Source: DASVUC01 sp038237225 (lineage in GTDB: Bacteria; Planctomycetota; Phycisphaerae; Tepidisphaerales; Tepidisphaeraceae). From it: a stretch of DNA of 64,000 bases. Of the stretch, positions 37,563-46,740 are shown piece by piece. Each line of letters opens with the position of its first letter. The stretch's first letter is position 1. A model generated the notes under the pieces. That model was not told the origin of the DNA. It saw nothing but the letters and a program-made list of their open reading frames with translations, and did not search any database. The position numbers and the translations under genes are program-made. The stretch covers positions 27,445 through 91,444 of the forward strand of contig JBBRYX010000021.1 in NCBI GenBank assembly GCA_038237225.1. Direction: 5' to 3'.

Positions 37563-38849
37563 ATGAGTGAAGAGGACGGAAAGCCCGGCGCACATGGTGG
37601 CTCAGATGATGGGGAGGAAATCCGTTCCGCGCCGGAAGACCACGGGGAGGGCGGCGAAAAGCATGAGGACAAGGACGAGAAGCCGCCACAAGCGGGTGCA
37701 GAGCAGCGGTTCACCCGAGAAAAGGATCTGTGGGAAAGGAAAAAAAGTCAGTATGAGCCCAAAGGACATGCTGAAGAAAAAAGACCGCTTGTTCAGAAGG
37801 AGGTTATCCTCTGGGAGAAGGATCGTGGAAAAACCGCGGGATATTTGGGACCGCATAAAAATTTTCCCGGTGATGAAAAGCAATATCAGGGAGAATATGG
37901 CGCTGCGAAGGCCTCTACGGGGCTGCTCTGGGGCAAGGCAGAGGCTAAATCCGTCGCTAAGTTGGATTTGGATAAGCGGATACTCGATCTTACACCTATC
38001 AAAGCCGGAGCGGAGGGCGCGCTAGCACATGTCGATGCCGAAGGGGATTTTGATCTAGGCAAATGGGTTAAGGGGTTTTTTAAAAAGAACAAAGGATCTC
38101 GATCTTCCGATTCGCCTGCCGGCGGTGGAGGTGGCGGACCTTTCGCGGCGCGCGTAGGCGATCCAACGGGACATGGAAGCCCATTGGCACCCGGCATTGG
38201 CAGCCCGAACGTGTTAATCGGGGGAATGCCTGCGTGGCGAGCCGGCGTGGATATGCACATGTGTCCGATTGTAAAGGGAGTGGTTCCGGATGTTGGGGGG
38301 ATGGTTGCGATGGGCGCGCCGACCGTGTTCATCAACAAGATGCCGGCCTGCCGTGCGGGCGATCAGGTCATGGAGATTCCGGGCGGCCCGAATCCGATTG
38401 TGATGGGATGTTCGACCGTCATGATTGGAGCGGGCGGCGGGGGGGGGGGCGGTAAGAAAGGCGGCAAGAGCGATGGCGGAAGCGAGGGAAAGGGCGGTGG
38501 CGGAACAGGGCTGAAGCTTCACGGGGAAGGGCAGGGAGACCTTGGTTATGCGAAAGCTGAAATCGAAGGCTCGATCGTCGTTAACGCTGAGCGAGCGGAG
38601 GCCGTATTAAAGGCCGGTGCCATGGTGGCCGCCGCCCATGGACAGGTGCAAGGGTCGCTCACTATTCCGCTATGGGGTTCGCACTCCATCACTTTGGGCG
38701 GCACGGCCGAAGGGAGCGCGGGATCGCTGGGTTTGGAAGGAAAAGCCGGCGCTGGCTTTAGCAAGGAGGAGGGTTGGCACGCGGGCGCTGAGCTAAAAGG
38801 AGCAGCGGGATTGGGTGGCGGACTCGGCTTCAGCATAGGCGTGCGGTAA
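37563..38849 (+). CDS. PAAR-domain spike/effector protein with split Gly-Ala cargo region
   Basis: The central part (about residues 195-300) is a PAAR domain: ARVGDPTGHGSPLAPG, then GMPAWRAGVDMHMCP and GAPTVFINKMPACRAGD, with His/Cys residues expected to bind a metal at the spike tip. The first 60 residues are very acidic and polar. Residues 65-190 and 328-428 share an Ala/Gly/Glu-rich style (GLLWGKAEAKS and AGAEGALAHVDAEG versus GYAKAEIEGSIV and LGLEGKAGAGFSKEEG). This suggests one cargo domain interrupted by the PAAR domain. A GGGGGGG linker follows PAAR. No catalytic motif is recognised, so effector activity is inference. It lies 17 nt after vgrG and overlaps the next ORF's earliest possible start. 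Confidence 0.8.
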   Translation: MSEEDGKPGAHGGSDDGEEIRSAPEDHGEGGEKHEDKDEKPPQAGAEQRFTREKDLWERKKSQYEPKGHAEEKRPLVQKEVILWEKDRGKTAGYLGPHKNFPGDEKQYQGEYGAAKASTGLLWGKAEAKSVAKLDLDKRILDLTPIKAGAEGALAHVDAEGDFDLGKWVKGFFKKNKGSRSSDSPAGGGGGGPFAARVGDPTGHGSPLAPGIGSPNVLIGGMPAWRAGVDMHMCPIVKGVVPDVGGMVAMGAPTVFINKMPACRAGDQVMEIPGGPNPIVMGCSTVMIGAGGGGGGGKKGGKSDGGSEGKGGGGTGLKLHGEGQGDLGYAKAEIEGSIVVNAERAEAVLKAGAMVAAAHGQVQGSLTIPLWGSHSITLGGTAEGSAGSLGLEGKAGAGFSKEEGWHAGAELKGAAGLGGGLGFSIGVR

Positions 38850-38864
38850 ATGATGAAAGGAAGC

Positions 38865-39911
38865 ATGGCTACAGAATCGCCCAGTGTCGAGTTTCCTGTT
38901 CCCGCTGTCGAAGTGATTTCGACGCTAACGGATTCCCACGCGCGAGTTGAATATGCCCCGATGCACCAGCAGCGACTCGCATTCCAAATTATTCTTCCTA
39001 AATTATGGGTTCACGAGAAAGATCTGGGAACGCAGCAGGATGGTATCGGCGACTTGGTAAAGATTGGGATCTTTGCGCAAAATATCCCGCGGGATCCGGC
39101 AGTTGTGCAGGTATTCTGTTGTCGCATGCCGATCGAAGTCGGATTGATGGACTGGCTGAGGTGGCAGTGCGAAATGTTCCAAACCCAGATTCTGCTGGCG
39201 CGGCAGCTTGATCTGCCGATGGGCAAGGCGTTCGACATTGGTGGACTGTATGGCCCGGTAGCACAGCAAACGGTAGTTCGACTTACTGCATTTGCTGATG
39301 ATGCGCGGATATTCCTAATTTCGTCCATGGTCCGGCGAGGACGCTATCCAGAACATCGGGATAGTGTTGCTTATGCCAATTGCTTCTTCTCCTTGACGAG
39401 TCCGACGAACTCAACTTTGCTCGAACAGTGGCTTCGCGGAATGGGCCACACCCCCGACTTCGAGGTAGCTCACCCTGCGAGTTGGGACTTCCGAGAAGTT
39501 CTTCCCAAAGTACCTGGAAAGAGCGCGGTGGACATTTTTCTCGCGAAGGAAGAGGTGATGGTGTCGTATGTGCGAGTCAAGGCGTCATCGCATGAAGCCG
39601 CTCCCGCGAGCAACGAACAAAGGCTTAAGCAGGCAACTCAGGAACTGAGCGACGCAAAGGTTTTGATGAGAGGACAATGGCTCGAGGATCCGGATCCCTC
39701 TGTGCGGCAAATCGTAGACTTAATCGGTTGTTACACGGCGGAGGGAAGGTTTCAGGAAAGCGCATGTGAGCTGCGCTTTGGATTGGTTAGACGTGACGGT
39801 CTCGAGTTTGCCGTGACTGCAATTACCCCACCACGACGAGCTAGTGTCCCAATTTGGCTTCGCTCGAAGCGTGCGTACGAGATCGCGCTTACAACCGCGA
39901 GCGCACTGTAA
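38865..39911 (+). CDS. Tandem DcrB/EagR-like protein, candidate effector chaperone
   Basis: The 348-residue protein has no signal peptide or membrane segment. Two halves appear related in pattern: the first around QRLAFQIILPKLWVHEKD, VVQVFCCRMPIEVGLMDWL and ARIFLISSMV, the second around DFREVLPKVPGKS and LEFAVTAITPP. This resembles the DcrB/PsbP-like (DUF1795) fold of EagR proteins, which chaperone PAAR-linked effectors onto VgrG. The family call is from memory of patterns, not a search. The position directly after the PAAR protein is what an effector chaperone would show; an immunity role is the alternative. The ATG at 38865 has AAGGA just upstream. An earlier ATG at 38850 is possible. Confidence 0.55.
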   Translation: MATESPSVEFPVPAVEVISTLTDSHARVEYAPMHQQRLAFQIILPKLWVHEKDLGTQQDGIGDLVKIGIFAQNIPRDPAVVQVFCCRMPIEVGLMDWLRWQCEMFQTQILLARQLDLPMGKAFDIGGLYGPVAQQTVVRLTAFADDARIFLISSMVRRGRYPEHRDSVAYANCFFSLTSPTNSTLLEQWLRGMGHTPDFEVAHPASWDFREVLPKVPGKSAVDIFLAKEEVMVSYVRVKASSHEAAPASNEQRLKQATQELSDAKVLMRGQWLEDPDPSVRQIVDLIGCYTAEGRFQESACELRFGLVRRDGLEFAVTAITPPRRASVPIWLRSKRAYEIALTTASAL

Positions 39912-39950
39912 TTGGAATGGGGCGATGCCGCCTATTGATTCTAAAATCCT

Positions 39951-39979
39951 TTGACACTACGTGCTGGTTTTCTTACCAT
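39951..39979 (+). promoter_or_regulatory. Promoter within the T6SS locus
   Basis: TTGACA (39951-39956), exactly 17 nt, then TACCAT (39974-39979), in the only large gap (141 nt) between vgrG-associated genes and the second half of the locus. It suggests that the genes from 40053 onward form a second transcription unit. Confidence 0.6.
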
Positions 39980-40052
39980 GCGCCGGTCGTCATTTCGTTG
40001 AATCTCAGTTCGGTGACAGCGTTTTAACTTCGAAGGCTGCCGCCATGTCAAA

Positions 40053-42080
40053 ATGGTTTTTGTGATGGTTGGTGACGCGGAGAACAATGCGCTCGGCGTG
40101 CCTGAGGGGTATGTTGCGATCCCACTGCATAATGGGAATGGGGTGCCGCTGCGCATTTGCATTTTGGTCAGGCGGGCGCCCGATCCGGTGGCGGGGCGGT
40201 TGACGATTCTTCGGGATAGTTTTGATGCGCTGATCTATCTGGGCTGCATCACGGATTCCGCGGGGCGGGTGCAGGATTGGGTGGAGCTTTGGGTGCAGCA
40301 GTACCCGGCGTCTGCGGGCTCGCTGGCGGCGTTTAGGGAGAGCGTCACCAATTCCATTCTGGATGATCGCTGGCGGAAGCGCGCTGAGGCATGGGAGAAG
40401 GCGGATCGACGGCTCACGATCAAAACCGCTTGGGAAAGTTCGCACCCGCTGCCGATGTTTATCGACGTTGCGGGGGGGAAGTGCTTTTCGCCGATGGATG
40501 AGCAGAGCCGGCAGCCCTGGGCGCTTTGCGAGGATGATGGGCTGCTGATGAAGAAGGGGCTTGCGCCGTTCACGCGGTCGCTGGATCGGTATTTGTATCT
40601 CAAGAGCGCGGGCGAGAATTCGACGTTCATCGCGGCGTCGGTTGCGACAGTCGAAGGAAAGAAAACATCGGCTCGACCGTTGTCCGAGATTGTTAAAGAC
40701 GGGCCGGATGTCCTGTCGCTGAACCCGACGGGCGGGTTCATCAGCGTCAGGCGATACAACGCGATCGCGCTCGATCAATTTGCGGACGTTCTCGGCGGAG
40801 GCGCGTTCGAAGGCGTTCGGGAAGGGCGTTCGATCGTCGATCCTTTGGGGGTGGCGCAGGCGCTTCATCGGCGGGAACAGGCCGCGGGTTCCGCGGGTTG
40901 GCTGTCGTTTGAGCCGGCGCACGGCACGACGTTTATTCTGGAATCATTGCATCTCAAGCTTCGGCTTCTGGCGGATGCGGTTGAAGCGACGAAGGACTAT
41001 GTTCGGCGGGCGCAGCGTCCGATCCTGGAGCTGTCGCCAAGCAGTTTTTCTGTTGAGTTAGCCGATCCCGGCGTGGCGCTGCCTTACCTTTGGACGGCGA
41101 ACATTGCCTTGAGCGATCCTGGGGATGCGATCCCGCTGCCGCTTCCGATCGCGGGCGCGCAGTATTTTGCGAGTCCGCGGCAGAACGGGGCGGCGATTTA
41201 CCGCGCGCCTGCCGCGGCGCGGATGTTCACGGGGCGGGGCTTTGTTCGCGTTCCCAGCGTATCGATTACAGCGGAAGGGCAGCTTGTTGCGGATCTGACG
41301 CTTCGGACGGACAGCGACATTCGACCGACGGCCGGGGACCTCCTGCGTTTCCGTTTGAATTTGGCGAGCGGTCGATTCGATCTTTTCGCACGACCGGATG
41401 CCGAGTCCGCGGCAGCGGCGGGGGAGTGGCGGTTCCGCAGCCTGCGCCATCGCGTCAGCGACAGCAACATCGTCAACGCGTTTAAGCAGGCGGAAGGCAC
41501 GGAATTCGACAACATTCTGTTTGAGCTTCTGCCGCTGCTTAACGCGCCGTGCGATCTTTATTCGCTGGCGGTGATCGCGGTGCGAACGCTGCTGGTGGGC
41601 ACGGGTGCGACGCTTGCGCTTTCTCTTGATCGCGTTTGCAGCCTGGCGAAGCAGACGGTTGCGAATACGGAAGGCGCGCCCGCCGATTTAACGTCGCGGA
41701 TCGCCGGCATTTTTGCATCCGATGAGCGCTGGCGGCAGTGGCTGGGGGCGCAGAATCTTCTGCATGATCCGGATCGATCAGAGCAAGCGGCGCGCGTGGT
41801 TCCCAACAAGCTTTGGTATGATGTTCTGGCGATGATTGTCCGCATGCTTCCCGGCCCGGGGCCTGAACGCGCGTGCCGGGATTATGGGGATGTCCCCAGC
41901 GGCGGGATCCACAAAGTGTTCGATCGCGCCGCTTCAGACTTATCCCAGTTGCTGCTTCGCACGCGCAGCCTGGTGGTTATGGACGCGCGTCAGAACCGGG
42001 AGATGCGCTCGGTCATCGAAAAAACTCTGGCATCGTTTTCGCGCGAGCCCGCCGCGCGACGATTGGTGCCACAGTCATGA
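40053..42080 (+). CDS. Unknown 675-residue T6SS-associated protein
   Basis: I do not recognise a family. The protein has no signal peptide and no clear membrane segment, so it is probably cytoplasmic. The N-terminal 100 residues contain GYVAIPLHNGNGVPLRICILV and RLTILRDSFDALIYL; the middle is Ala/Leu-rich with PYLWTANIALSDPGD; the C-terminal third is helical with FDNILFELLPLLNAPCDLYSL and VMDARQNREMRSVIEKTL. It starts a second unit with its own promoter, and its stop overlaps an ATG by 4 nt (ATGA at 42077), linking it closely to the lipoprotein gene. It occupies the position where many loci have tagH/fha, but no FHA domain is visible. A structural adaptor or regulatory subunit is possible. 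Confidence 0.7.
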   Translation: MVFVMVGDAENNALGVPEGYVAIPLHNGNGVPLRICILVRRAPDPVAGRLTILRDSFDALIYLGCITDSAGRVQDWVELWVQQYPASAGSLAAFRESVTNSILDDRWRKRAEAWEKADRRLTIKTAWESSHPLPMFIDVAGGKCFSPMDEQSRQPWALCEDDGLLMKKGLAPFTRSLDRYLYLKSAGENSTFIAASVATVEGKKTSARPLSEIVKDGPDVLSLNPTGGFISVRRYNAIALDQFADVLGGGAFEGVREGRSIVDPLGVAQALHRREQAAGSAGWLSFEPAHGTTFILESLHLKLRLLADAVEATKDYVRRAQRPILELSPSSFSVELADPGVALPYLWTANIALSDPGDAIPLPLPIAGAQYFASPRQNGAAIYRAPAAARMFTGRGFVRVPSVSITAEGQLVADLTLRTDSDIRPTAGDLLRFRLNLASGRFDLFARPDAESAAAAGEWRFRSLRHRVSDSNIVNAFKQAEGTEFDNILFELLPLLNAPCDLYSLAVIAVRTLLVGTGATLALSLDRVCSLAKQTVANTEGAPADLTSRIAGIFASDERWRQWLGAQNLLHDPDRSEQAARVVPNKLWYDVLAMIVRMLPGPGPERACRDYGDVPSGGIHKVFDRAASDLSQLLLRTRSLVVMDARQNREMRSVIEKTLASFSREPAARRLVPQS

Positions 42081-42124
42081 ACCCAGGAAGAACGGCGTGG
42101 GCAAGAGAAACAAAAGGACTGGTT

Positions 42125-42661
42125 ATGCGAACGTGCGCAAAAGGCGTGCTGTTCATTATCGTCGCGGTGATCTCACTCTCGTCCGCCGGCTGCGCGAACA
42201 AAAGCATGCGTGCGATGGACGTTGCGGTGACGCTCGATCAGGCGTCGATCGCGCCGGGAGGGAATCTGCCGTTCATGGATGTCGACCTGATTGGCGTCGC
42301 GCCCGACAACGTCAAGGAGTGGAACGAGGTCAAGATGAACGACTATTGGCAGGCGGGGAGCACGTTCCGCGCCCGCTATCCTGTCGGAGAACGGCGGTAC
42401 ACGATGTCGTTCGGGCAGGGTCAGGCGACGCAGACGCTCAGCAAGAAGGACCCGATCTGGGCAAAGTGGAAGCAGATGGGCGTCAAGCGCCTGTTCGTGC
42501 TGGCGAATCTTCCCGGGCGTCACGATGAGAAAGAGGGCGATTCCGATCAGCGCCACTCCTGGTCGCTGGAGAGCTATCGCTGGAATGGCGACAAGATGGA
42601 TATCACGATTTCCCAGAGCGGTCCGGACCTGAAAACCGCGATGAATCCGGAAAAACAGTAG
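42125..42661 (+). CDS. T6SS-associated lipoprotein in the TssJ position
   Basis: The 178-residue product starts with a lipoprotein signal peptide: MRTCAKGVLFIIVAVISLS then lipobox SAGC, with acylated Cys23. The mature part contains FMDVDLIGVAPDNVKEWNE, DYWQAGSTFRARYP and KRLFVLANLPG. It is larger and different from classic TssJ, the outer-membrane lipoprotein that anchors TssM, and I infer an equivalent anchor role from its position. Similar lipoproteins with VDLIGV...W...V...YW patterns occur outside proteobacteria as I recall. The ATG at 42125 has AAAGGA 6 nt upstream. A start at 42077, overlapping the previous stop as ATGA, would bury the signal peptide. Confidence 0.75.
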   Translation: MRTCAKGVLFIIVAVISLSSAGCANKSMRAMDVAVTLDQASIAPGGNLPFMDVDLIGVAPDNVKEWNEVKMNDYWQAGSTFRARYPVGERRYTMSFGQGQATQTLSKKDPIWAKWKQMGVKRLFVLANLPGRHDEKEGDSDQRHSWSLESYRWNGDKMDITISQSGPDLKTAMNPEKQ

Positions 42662-42704
42662 CGCCAGCGGCGAGGTGGCGCACGCTCAGAGGGGCAGTAA
42701 TTGT

Positions 42705-45700
42705 ATGGCGGGCTTCGGAGGATATGACAGCGTCAGGGAGCTTCATCAGAGCGGCGCGAAATCCGTCTGGACTGCCCGCCCTCAAGGCTCGACCGACTCG
42801 CCCGCCTTCGCGATCAAGTTTCTGGAGCCGGACGACAGCGCTCTCACGCCCCAGCAAAAGCGAAAGCAGATCGAGCGCTTTCTGGATCGTGCGGAGGTGC
42901 AGAAGAAGGCGGTCGGGAAGGGAGGGCACTGGGTTCGGGTTCACGAGTACGGCAAGACCGACACCGGGGCGGCGCTGGTCACGGATTATTACCGGCGAAG
43001 CATCCAGACGCTGATCGATGCGAAGGTCTCGCTCAGCAATGCTGCCCTCTATCGCATCGTTCGCTCGATCGTGGCGGGACTTCGCGAGTTGAACATCGCC
43101 TGCGGCCGCGTGCACGGGAACCTTCGGCCGCAAGCGATTCTGATCGCGGGCAACAAGAGCGTTGCAAAATCACGGATCGTGCTGAATTCGCCGGCGACGA
43201 CCGCTGACGTGGAGGGCAGGGCTTCTGCTGAAAGCGATTTCCCCGCGCTGGGCGCGATCCTGTATGAGCTGATCACCGGCAGTCCGTTCGCGCGCAGCCA
43301 GCTTCCCATTCAGGATGCTCCCGCGTGGAAACGGCTCGGTAAGAAGGCGGAGGCATGGCGCCGGCTATGCACGGATCTACTCAGTCCGGATTCCGATGCC
43401 GCGCCGAAGGATTTGGATCAGGTGTTCATCCGCGTGCGAGCGGTCAAGCCGCCGCGACGGATATGGCCGCTTGTTTTATTCGCTTCGACGACAGCCGCCG
43501 CCATTTTGATTGTGGTGTCGTTGACGCTTCGGCGTGAAAGCGACCCTGTGGCCTGGAAGAATCTGTGTTTGGATTACTACAACTGGTTCGCGGCTTTTGA
43601 CAGTTCAAAGCTTCCACCGGATCGGCACTTCGTGAAAATCCGCGCCCTCTGCGATGACATGAAGCAACTGGATCCCAAGTCGCTTCTCGAGAAGCGCAAG
43701 ATTGATTTTTCCGGCGGATACGATGATTTTTCCGAATGGAATGATGGTCTCCGGACGGCTTCCAAAGACATTGCGAGAGGGCGGACAAACCTCAAGGAAA
43801 TCAAAACCCAGATCCAGCAATGGGCGCCGTTGGGCGACACCATCGATCTGAGGGATCGTCTTGCGGAGCGCAAGCTGGACCCGTCGCGGGGGGCATTGCA
43901 ACAACTCTCAAGCTGCGCCAAACCGATTTCGCTGATTAGTCCTGAGGACAACGCGTCGATTAAGAAGCTCGAGCGTCTTCAGATTGTGGACAGCATAAAT
44001 TCGATCAGCAGGCTGTACCCGCACGTCAAGGGCGTGCTCAAGGAATGGAGTCTTTTCGACAGAGCGGCGGCAATCGGAGGTCATACGGATCCCTTGCTCA
44101 AGGTGTTTCCGGAGTTCGTGGATAGTCAAGTCAAACTCGCGGCAAACGAATCGGTCGAACGACTTGATGAACGTCTCGCCAAACTGGTGGGGTTAGCCGC
44201 ATCGATCGAAAGCGAGCGAGGAAAACTCGGGAATCTCAAAGTGGCGGTCGATTCCAAGCCTGTCGAAGGGAATTACTTACTTTGGCTAACCCGCGCCCGG
44301 CTCGTCACCGCGATTCCAGACCGCGAGAAAACGGTTGGCGAGATTCAATCAGGTCTTCTTGCGACGATGAATCCGCAAGCAAAGGCGGGGTTCCAGAAGC
44401 GGCTGGATGATTATCAGGTCGCTTACGACACGATCATCAAAGAGAACTGGAAGCCGGATCCTCAGTGGCAGACAAAGTTGATGGAGTTTGCCACAGATCA
44501 TGGTGGCAAGCTGAACGATCTTGATAAAGAGATTGCCGCGTACAATGACGACACCTCGGACAAGCGCAGCCGATGGCTTGCCGACCAGATGAGGATGCCG
44601 CCGATCGACCGCCCGCTCATCCAACTTGCCTGGGCGGGTCTTCTCAAGAGGTGCATTCAGCCAGGGCCGAGGCCCCCCTGGGCTTTAACAGAACAACTCG
44701 ACAAGTTGCGGCAGAACATCCTCGAGATGTGTGCGCGGTTGACAGGCCCGAACAACGAATCAGCCCCCTGGCTTGGGGACTTGCAATCCGTTTACGATCA
44801 AACTCTCGACAGCAATCTCGCAGCGTTGCTCGCCAAGGCTACACCGGCGTCGTTGTCCTCTCTTAACCTCGGCAACCTTCGTATTTCTGCCGTTGCCATC
44901 GCGACCCACTGCTTTGCGATTCAGAAAGCGCTTGGCGAGCTTCGGACGTGGACGGAGCCAGTCAACGGAAGCAGCCTTGAAGGTCATGTGGCGGACATCG
45001 GAAAGCTCCCGGAGTCCGCGGGGTTAGTTAGAGCGAGCGAGGTCGAGAAGCTGCTCAAAGATGCGGACCAAGTCAGAGAGGTGGAAGGCTGGGACGAAAC
45101 GAAGTTGGCCGCGGAGGGTGAATCTCTTGCCAGGAACGTTGCGGAGTTCACGCCCGGCCAGCGCGCGCGTCTGTTTGCGATCTGGACCAAGCTGGGAAAA
45201 TTTCCGAGCTGGCCGACGTATGCCCAGTTGTCCACCGAGATTTTGGTCCGGTCCCGGTTCCATCCCACCGGAGTTCCAGGCAGAAGGGGCGCTGAAGTAA
45301 TCAAAATCCTTGACGATCAGGGAGTTACCCGCCTGGAGCGAGCCGCCGGCTCCGCGCTCGCCACCGGGGCAAGCATTCCCGAAAACCTCAGCATCGTCTC
45401 CAACCAACTATCGATGGATGATCTCTCCGCGTTGAGTCCCAAAAACGATTGGCTCCGCTACGATCTCCTGGTTGCGAAGCTCAGGAACGAGCTCTCCGAG
45501 AAGCGATTGCGCAATGAAAAATCGATTGAGTTCATCGATGCCTTCAAGCAACAATTGGGCCGGTTCAAAGAAGCCCGCTTCGTGATAAGCGTTGACGCGT
45601 TGAGAAAAGAGATTGAGGACAAAGTCAAAGAGACAGACCAACGCGAAACGCAGAAGTCAAACGATGAATTCGGCCCCCCATCTTCGAGCGGCTGGGTTAA

Positions 45701-46706
45701 AAGTGAAATTGAGAACCCCGAGGGTTACGTCTTCACGCGCCGCGATCAGCGACTGGTCTTCCTCTATCTCGACATCGGGAAGTCTCAAGAGGCATCGTAC
45801 ATTTGCACCACCGAAGTTTCGCTCGGGCTCTTTCTCGAGATCATTGATGATGACTGGAAGGAACGGCCGCAGACCGTGGACGGGTTGAAGTGGGGTAAGT
45901 TGACCCGGAACGTTGGCGGCGGTGACGTGAACGAATTTGACCTCAGGACCTGGGCCTGGAAGCCAGATCAACCGAAGATGGTCAATCTCTGCGAGTATTG
46001 GGTGCTTCCAACGGCAGACGATGAACAAGTACGCAAACCGTTCTGGGTTGGCGTGGATCAGTCGCCTAGGCCGAATATCAACTGTCCGATGAACCGAATC
46101 CCCGCGCTTTCAGCGGAGATTTTCGCCAAGATGCTTCGCTGTAAGTTGCCTTCGCTCGAGGAATGGATTGCCGCCACGAAGCTTTCTCCGAAAGCGGCGC
46201 AAGGCGGCAAGATTCTCGACAATGTGCGCGACTTGAAGTTGAAGACACAGGTGGAGCATTGGGTGTTGAACGAGTTTCGCTCGCACGCCGCCGTTATTCT
46301 TTCCGGCTTCCAGGAGTGCGGGTTCGAGAGACTTGCGAGCCTCAGCTTCGATCCGCGGGATGACGGCACGATCTTTTTCCGCGCTGTTCCGACTCTCGAC
46401 GGCAAGGACTTCCAGGTTCATGATCTCATCGGCAACGTCGCCGAGTGGGTCACCCTGGGCACGTGGGACGATCAGAAGCCCAAATATGGCATCATCGGTG
46501 GATCCGCCATTTCCGACCCCGACGTATCCGAGGATCAAAAGGACTATTACACGCCCTTGGAACAGCCGCAGGCCTCCAATCCAAGCCCGTCCGACGTCGG
46601 CATTCGACTTGCTTTTACCGCCAGCCGGCCCACTCTCGCCAGCAACGTTCGGGAACTGCTTAACGCCCGGGCGTTTGTCCCCCCCGACAGCCCGTCGCAT
46701 CCGTGA
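42705..46706 (+). CDS. Pseudokinase-TM-coiled region-SUMF1 fusion, probable T6SS regulator
   Basis: Residues 10-235 have a protein-kinase fold: AFAIKFLEP with the ATP-site Lys, HGNLRPQAIL where the HRDLKPxN catalytic loop is expected, and DFPALGAILYELITGSPF of the late subdomains. The catalytic Asp is Asn and no DFG or glycine loop is visible, so it is likely a pseudokinase. A single TM helix (WPLVLFASTTAAAILIVVSL, about 252-274) follows, then some 700 mostly helical residues. The end (about 995-1310) is a SUMF1/formylglycine-generating-enzyme-like domain: YICTTEVSLGLFLEI, LPSLEEWIAA, HDLIGNVAEWV, GGSA, DVGIRLAFTA. In Pseudomonas the kinase PpkA is activated by the SUMF1-like TagR and opposed by TagF; here kinase and TagR-like parts are one chain. 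The ATG at 42705 is preferred over a GTG at 42675. Confidence 0.85.
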   Translation: MAGFGGYDSVRELHQSGAKSVWTARPQGSTDSPAFAIKFLEPDDSALTPQQKRKQIERFLDRAEVQKKAVGKGGHWVRVHEYGKTDTGAALVTDYYRRSIQTLIDAKVSLSNAALYRIVRSIVAGLRELNIACGRVHGNLRPQAILIAGNKSVAKSRIVLNSPATTADVEGRASAESDFPALGAILYELITGSPFARSQLPIQDAPAWKRLGKKAEAWRRLCTDLLSPDSDAAPKDLDQVFIRVRAVKPPRRIWPLVLFASTTAAAILIVVSLTLRRESDPVAWKNLCLDYYNWFAAFDSSKLPPDRHFVKIRALCDDMKQLDPKSLLEKRKIDFSGGYDDFSEWNDGLRTASKDIARGRTNLKEIKTQIQQWAPLGDTIDLRDRLAERKLDPSRGALQQLSSCAKPISLISPEDNASIKKLERLQIVDSINSISRLYPHVKGVLKEWSLFDRAAAIGGHTDPLLKVFPEFVDSQVKLAANESVERLDERLAKLVGLAASIESERGKLGNLKVAVDSKPVEGNYLLWLTRARLVTAIPDREKTVGEIQSGLLATMNPQAKAGFQKRLDDYQVAYDTIIKENWKPDPQWQTKLMEFATDHGGKLNDLDKEIAAYNDDTSDKRSRWLADQMRMPPIDRPLIQLAWAGLLKRCIQPGPRPPWALTEQLDKLRQNILEMCARLTGPNNESAPWLGDLQSVYDQTLDSNLAALLAKATPASLSSLNLGNLRISAVAIATHCFAIQKALGELRTWTEPVNGSSLEGHVADIGKLPESAGLVRASEVEKLLKDADQVREVEGWDETKLAAEGESLARNVAEFTPGQRARLFAIWTKLGKFPSWPTYAQLSTEILVRSRFHPTGVPGRRGAEVIKILDDQGVTRLERAAGSALATGASIPENLSIVSNQLSMDDLSALSPKNDWLRYDLLVAKLRNELSEKRLRNEKSIEFIDAFKQQLGRFKEARFVISVDALRKEIEDKVKETDQRETQKSNDEFGPPSSSGWVKSEIENPEGYVFTRRDQRLVFLYLDIGKSQEASYICTTEVSLGLFLEIIDDDWKERPQTVDGLKWGKLTRNVGGGDVNEFDLRTWAWKPDQPKMVNLCEYWVLPTADDEQVRKPFWVGVDQSPRPNINCPMNRIPALSAEIFAKMLRCKLPSLEEWIAATKLSPKAAQGGKILDNVRDLKLKTQVEHWVLNEFRSHAAVILSGFQECGFERLASLSFDPRDDGTIFFRAVPTLDGKDFQVHDLIGNVAEWVTLGTWDDQKPKYGIIGGSAISDPDVSEDQKDYYTPLEQPQASNPSPSDVGIRLAFTASRPTLASNVRELLNARAFVPPDSPSHP

Positions 46707-46740
46707 TGCGCTTCGTGCCGAAAGGTTTCGGAGAATCGGC

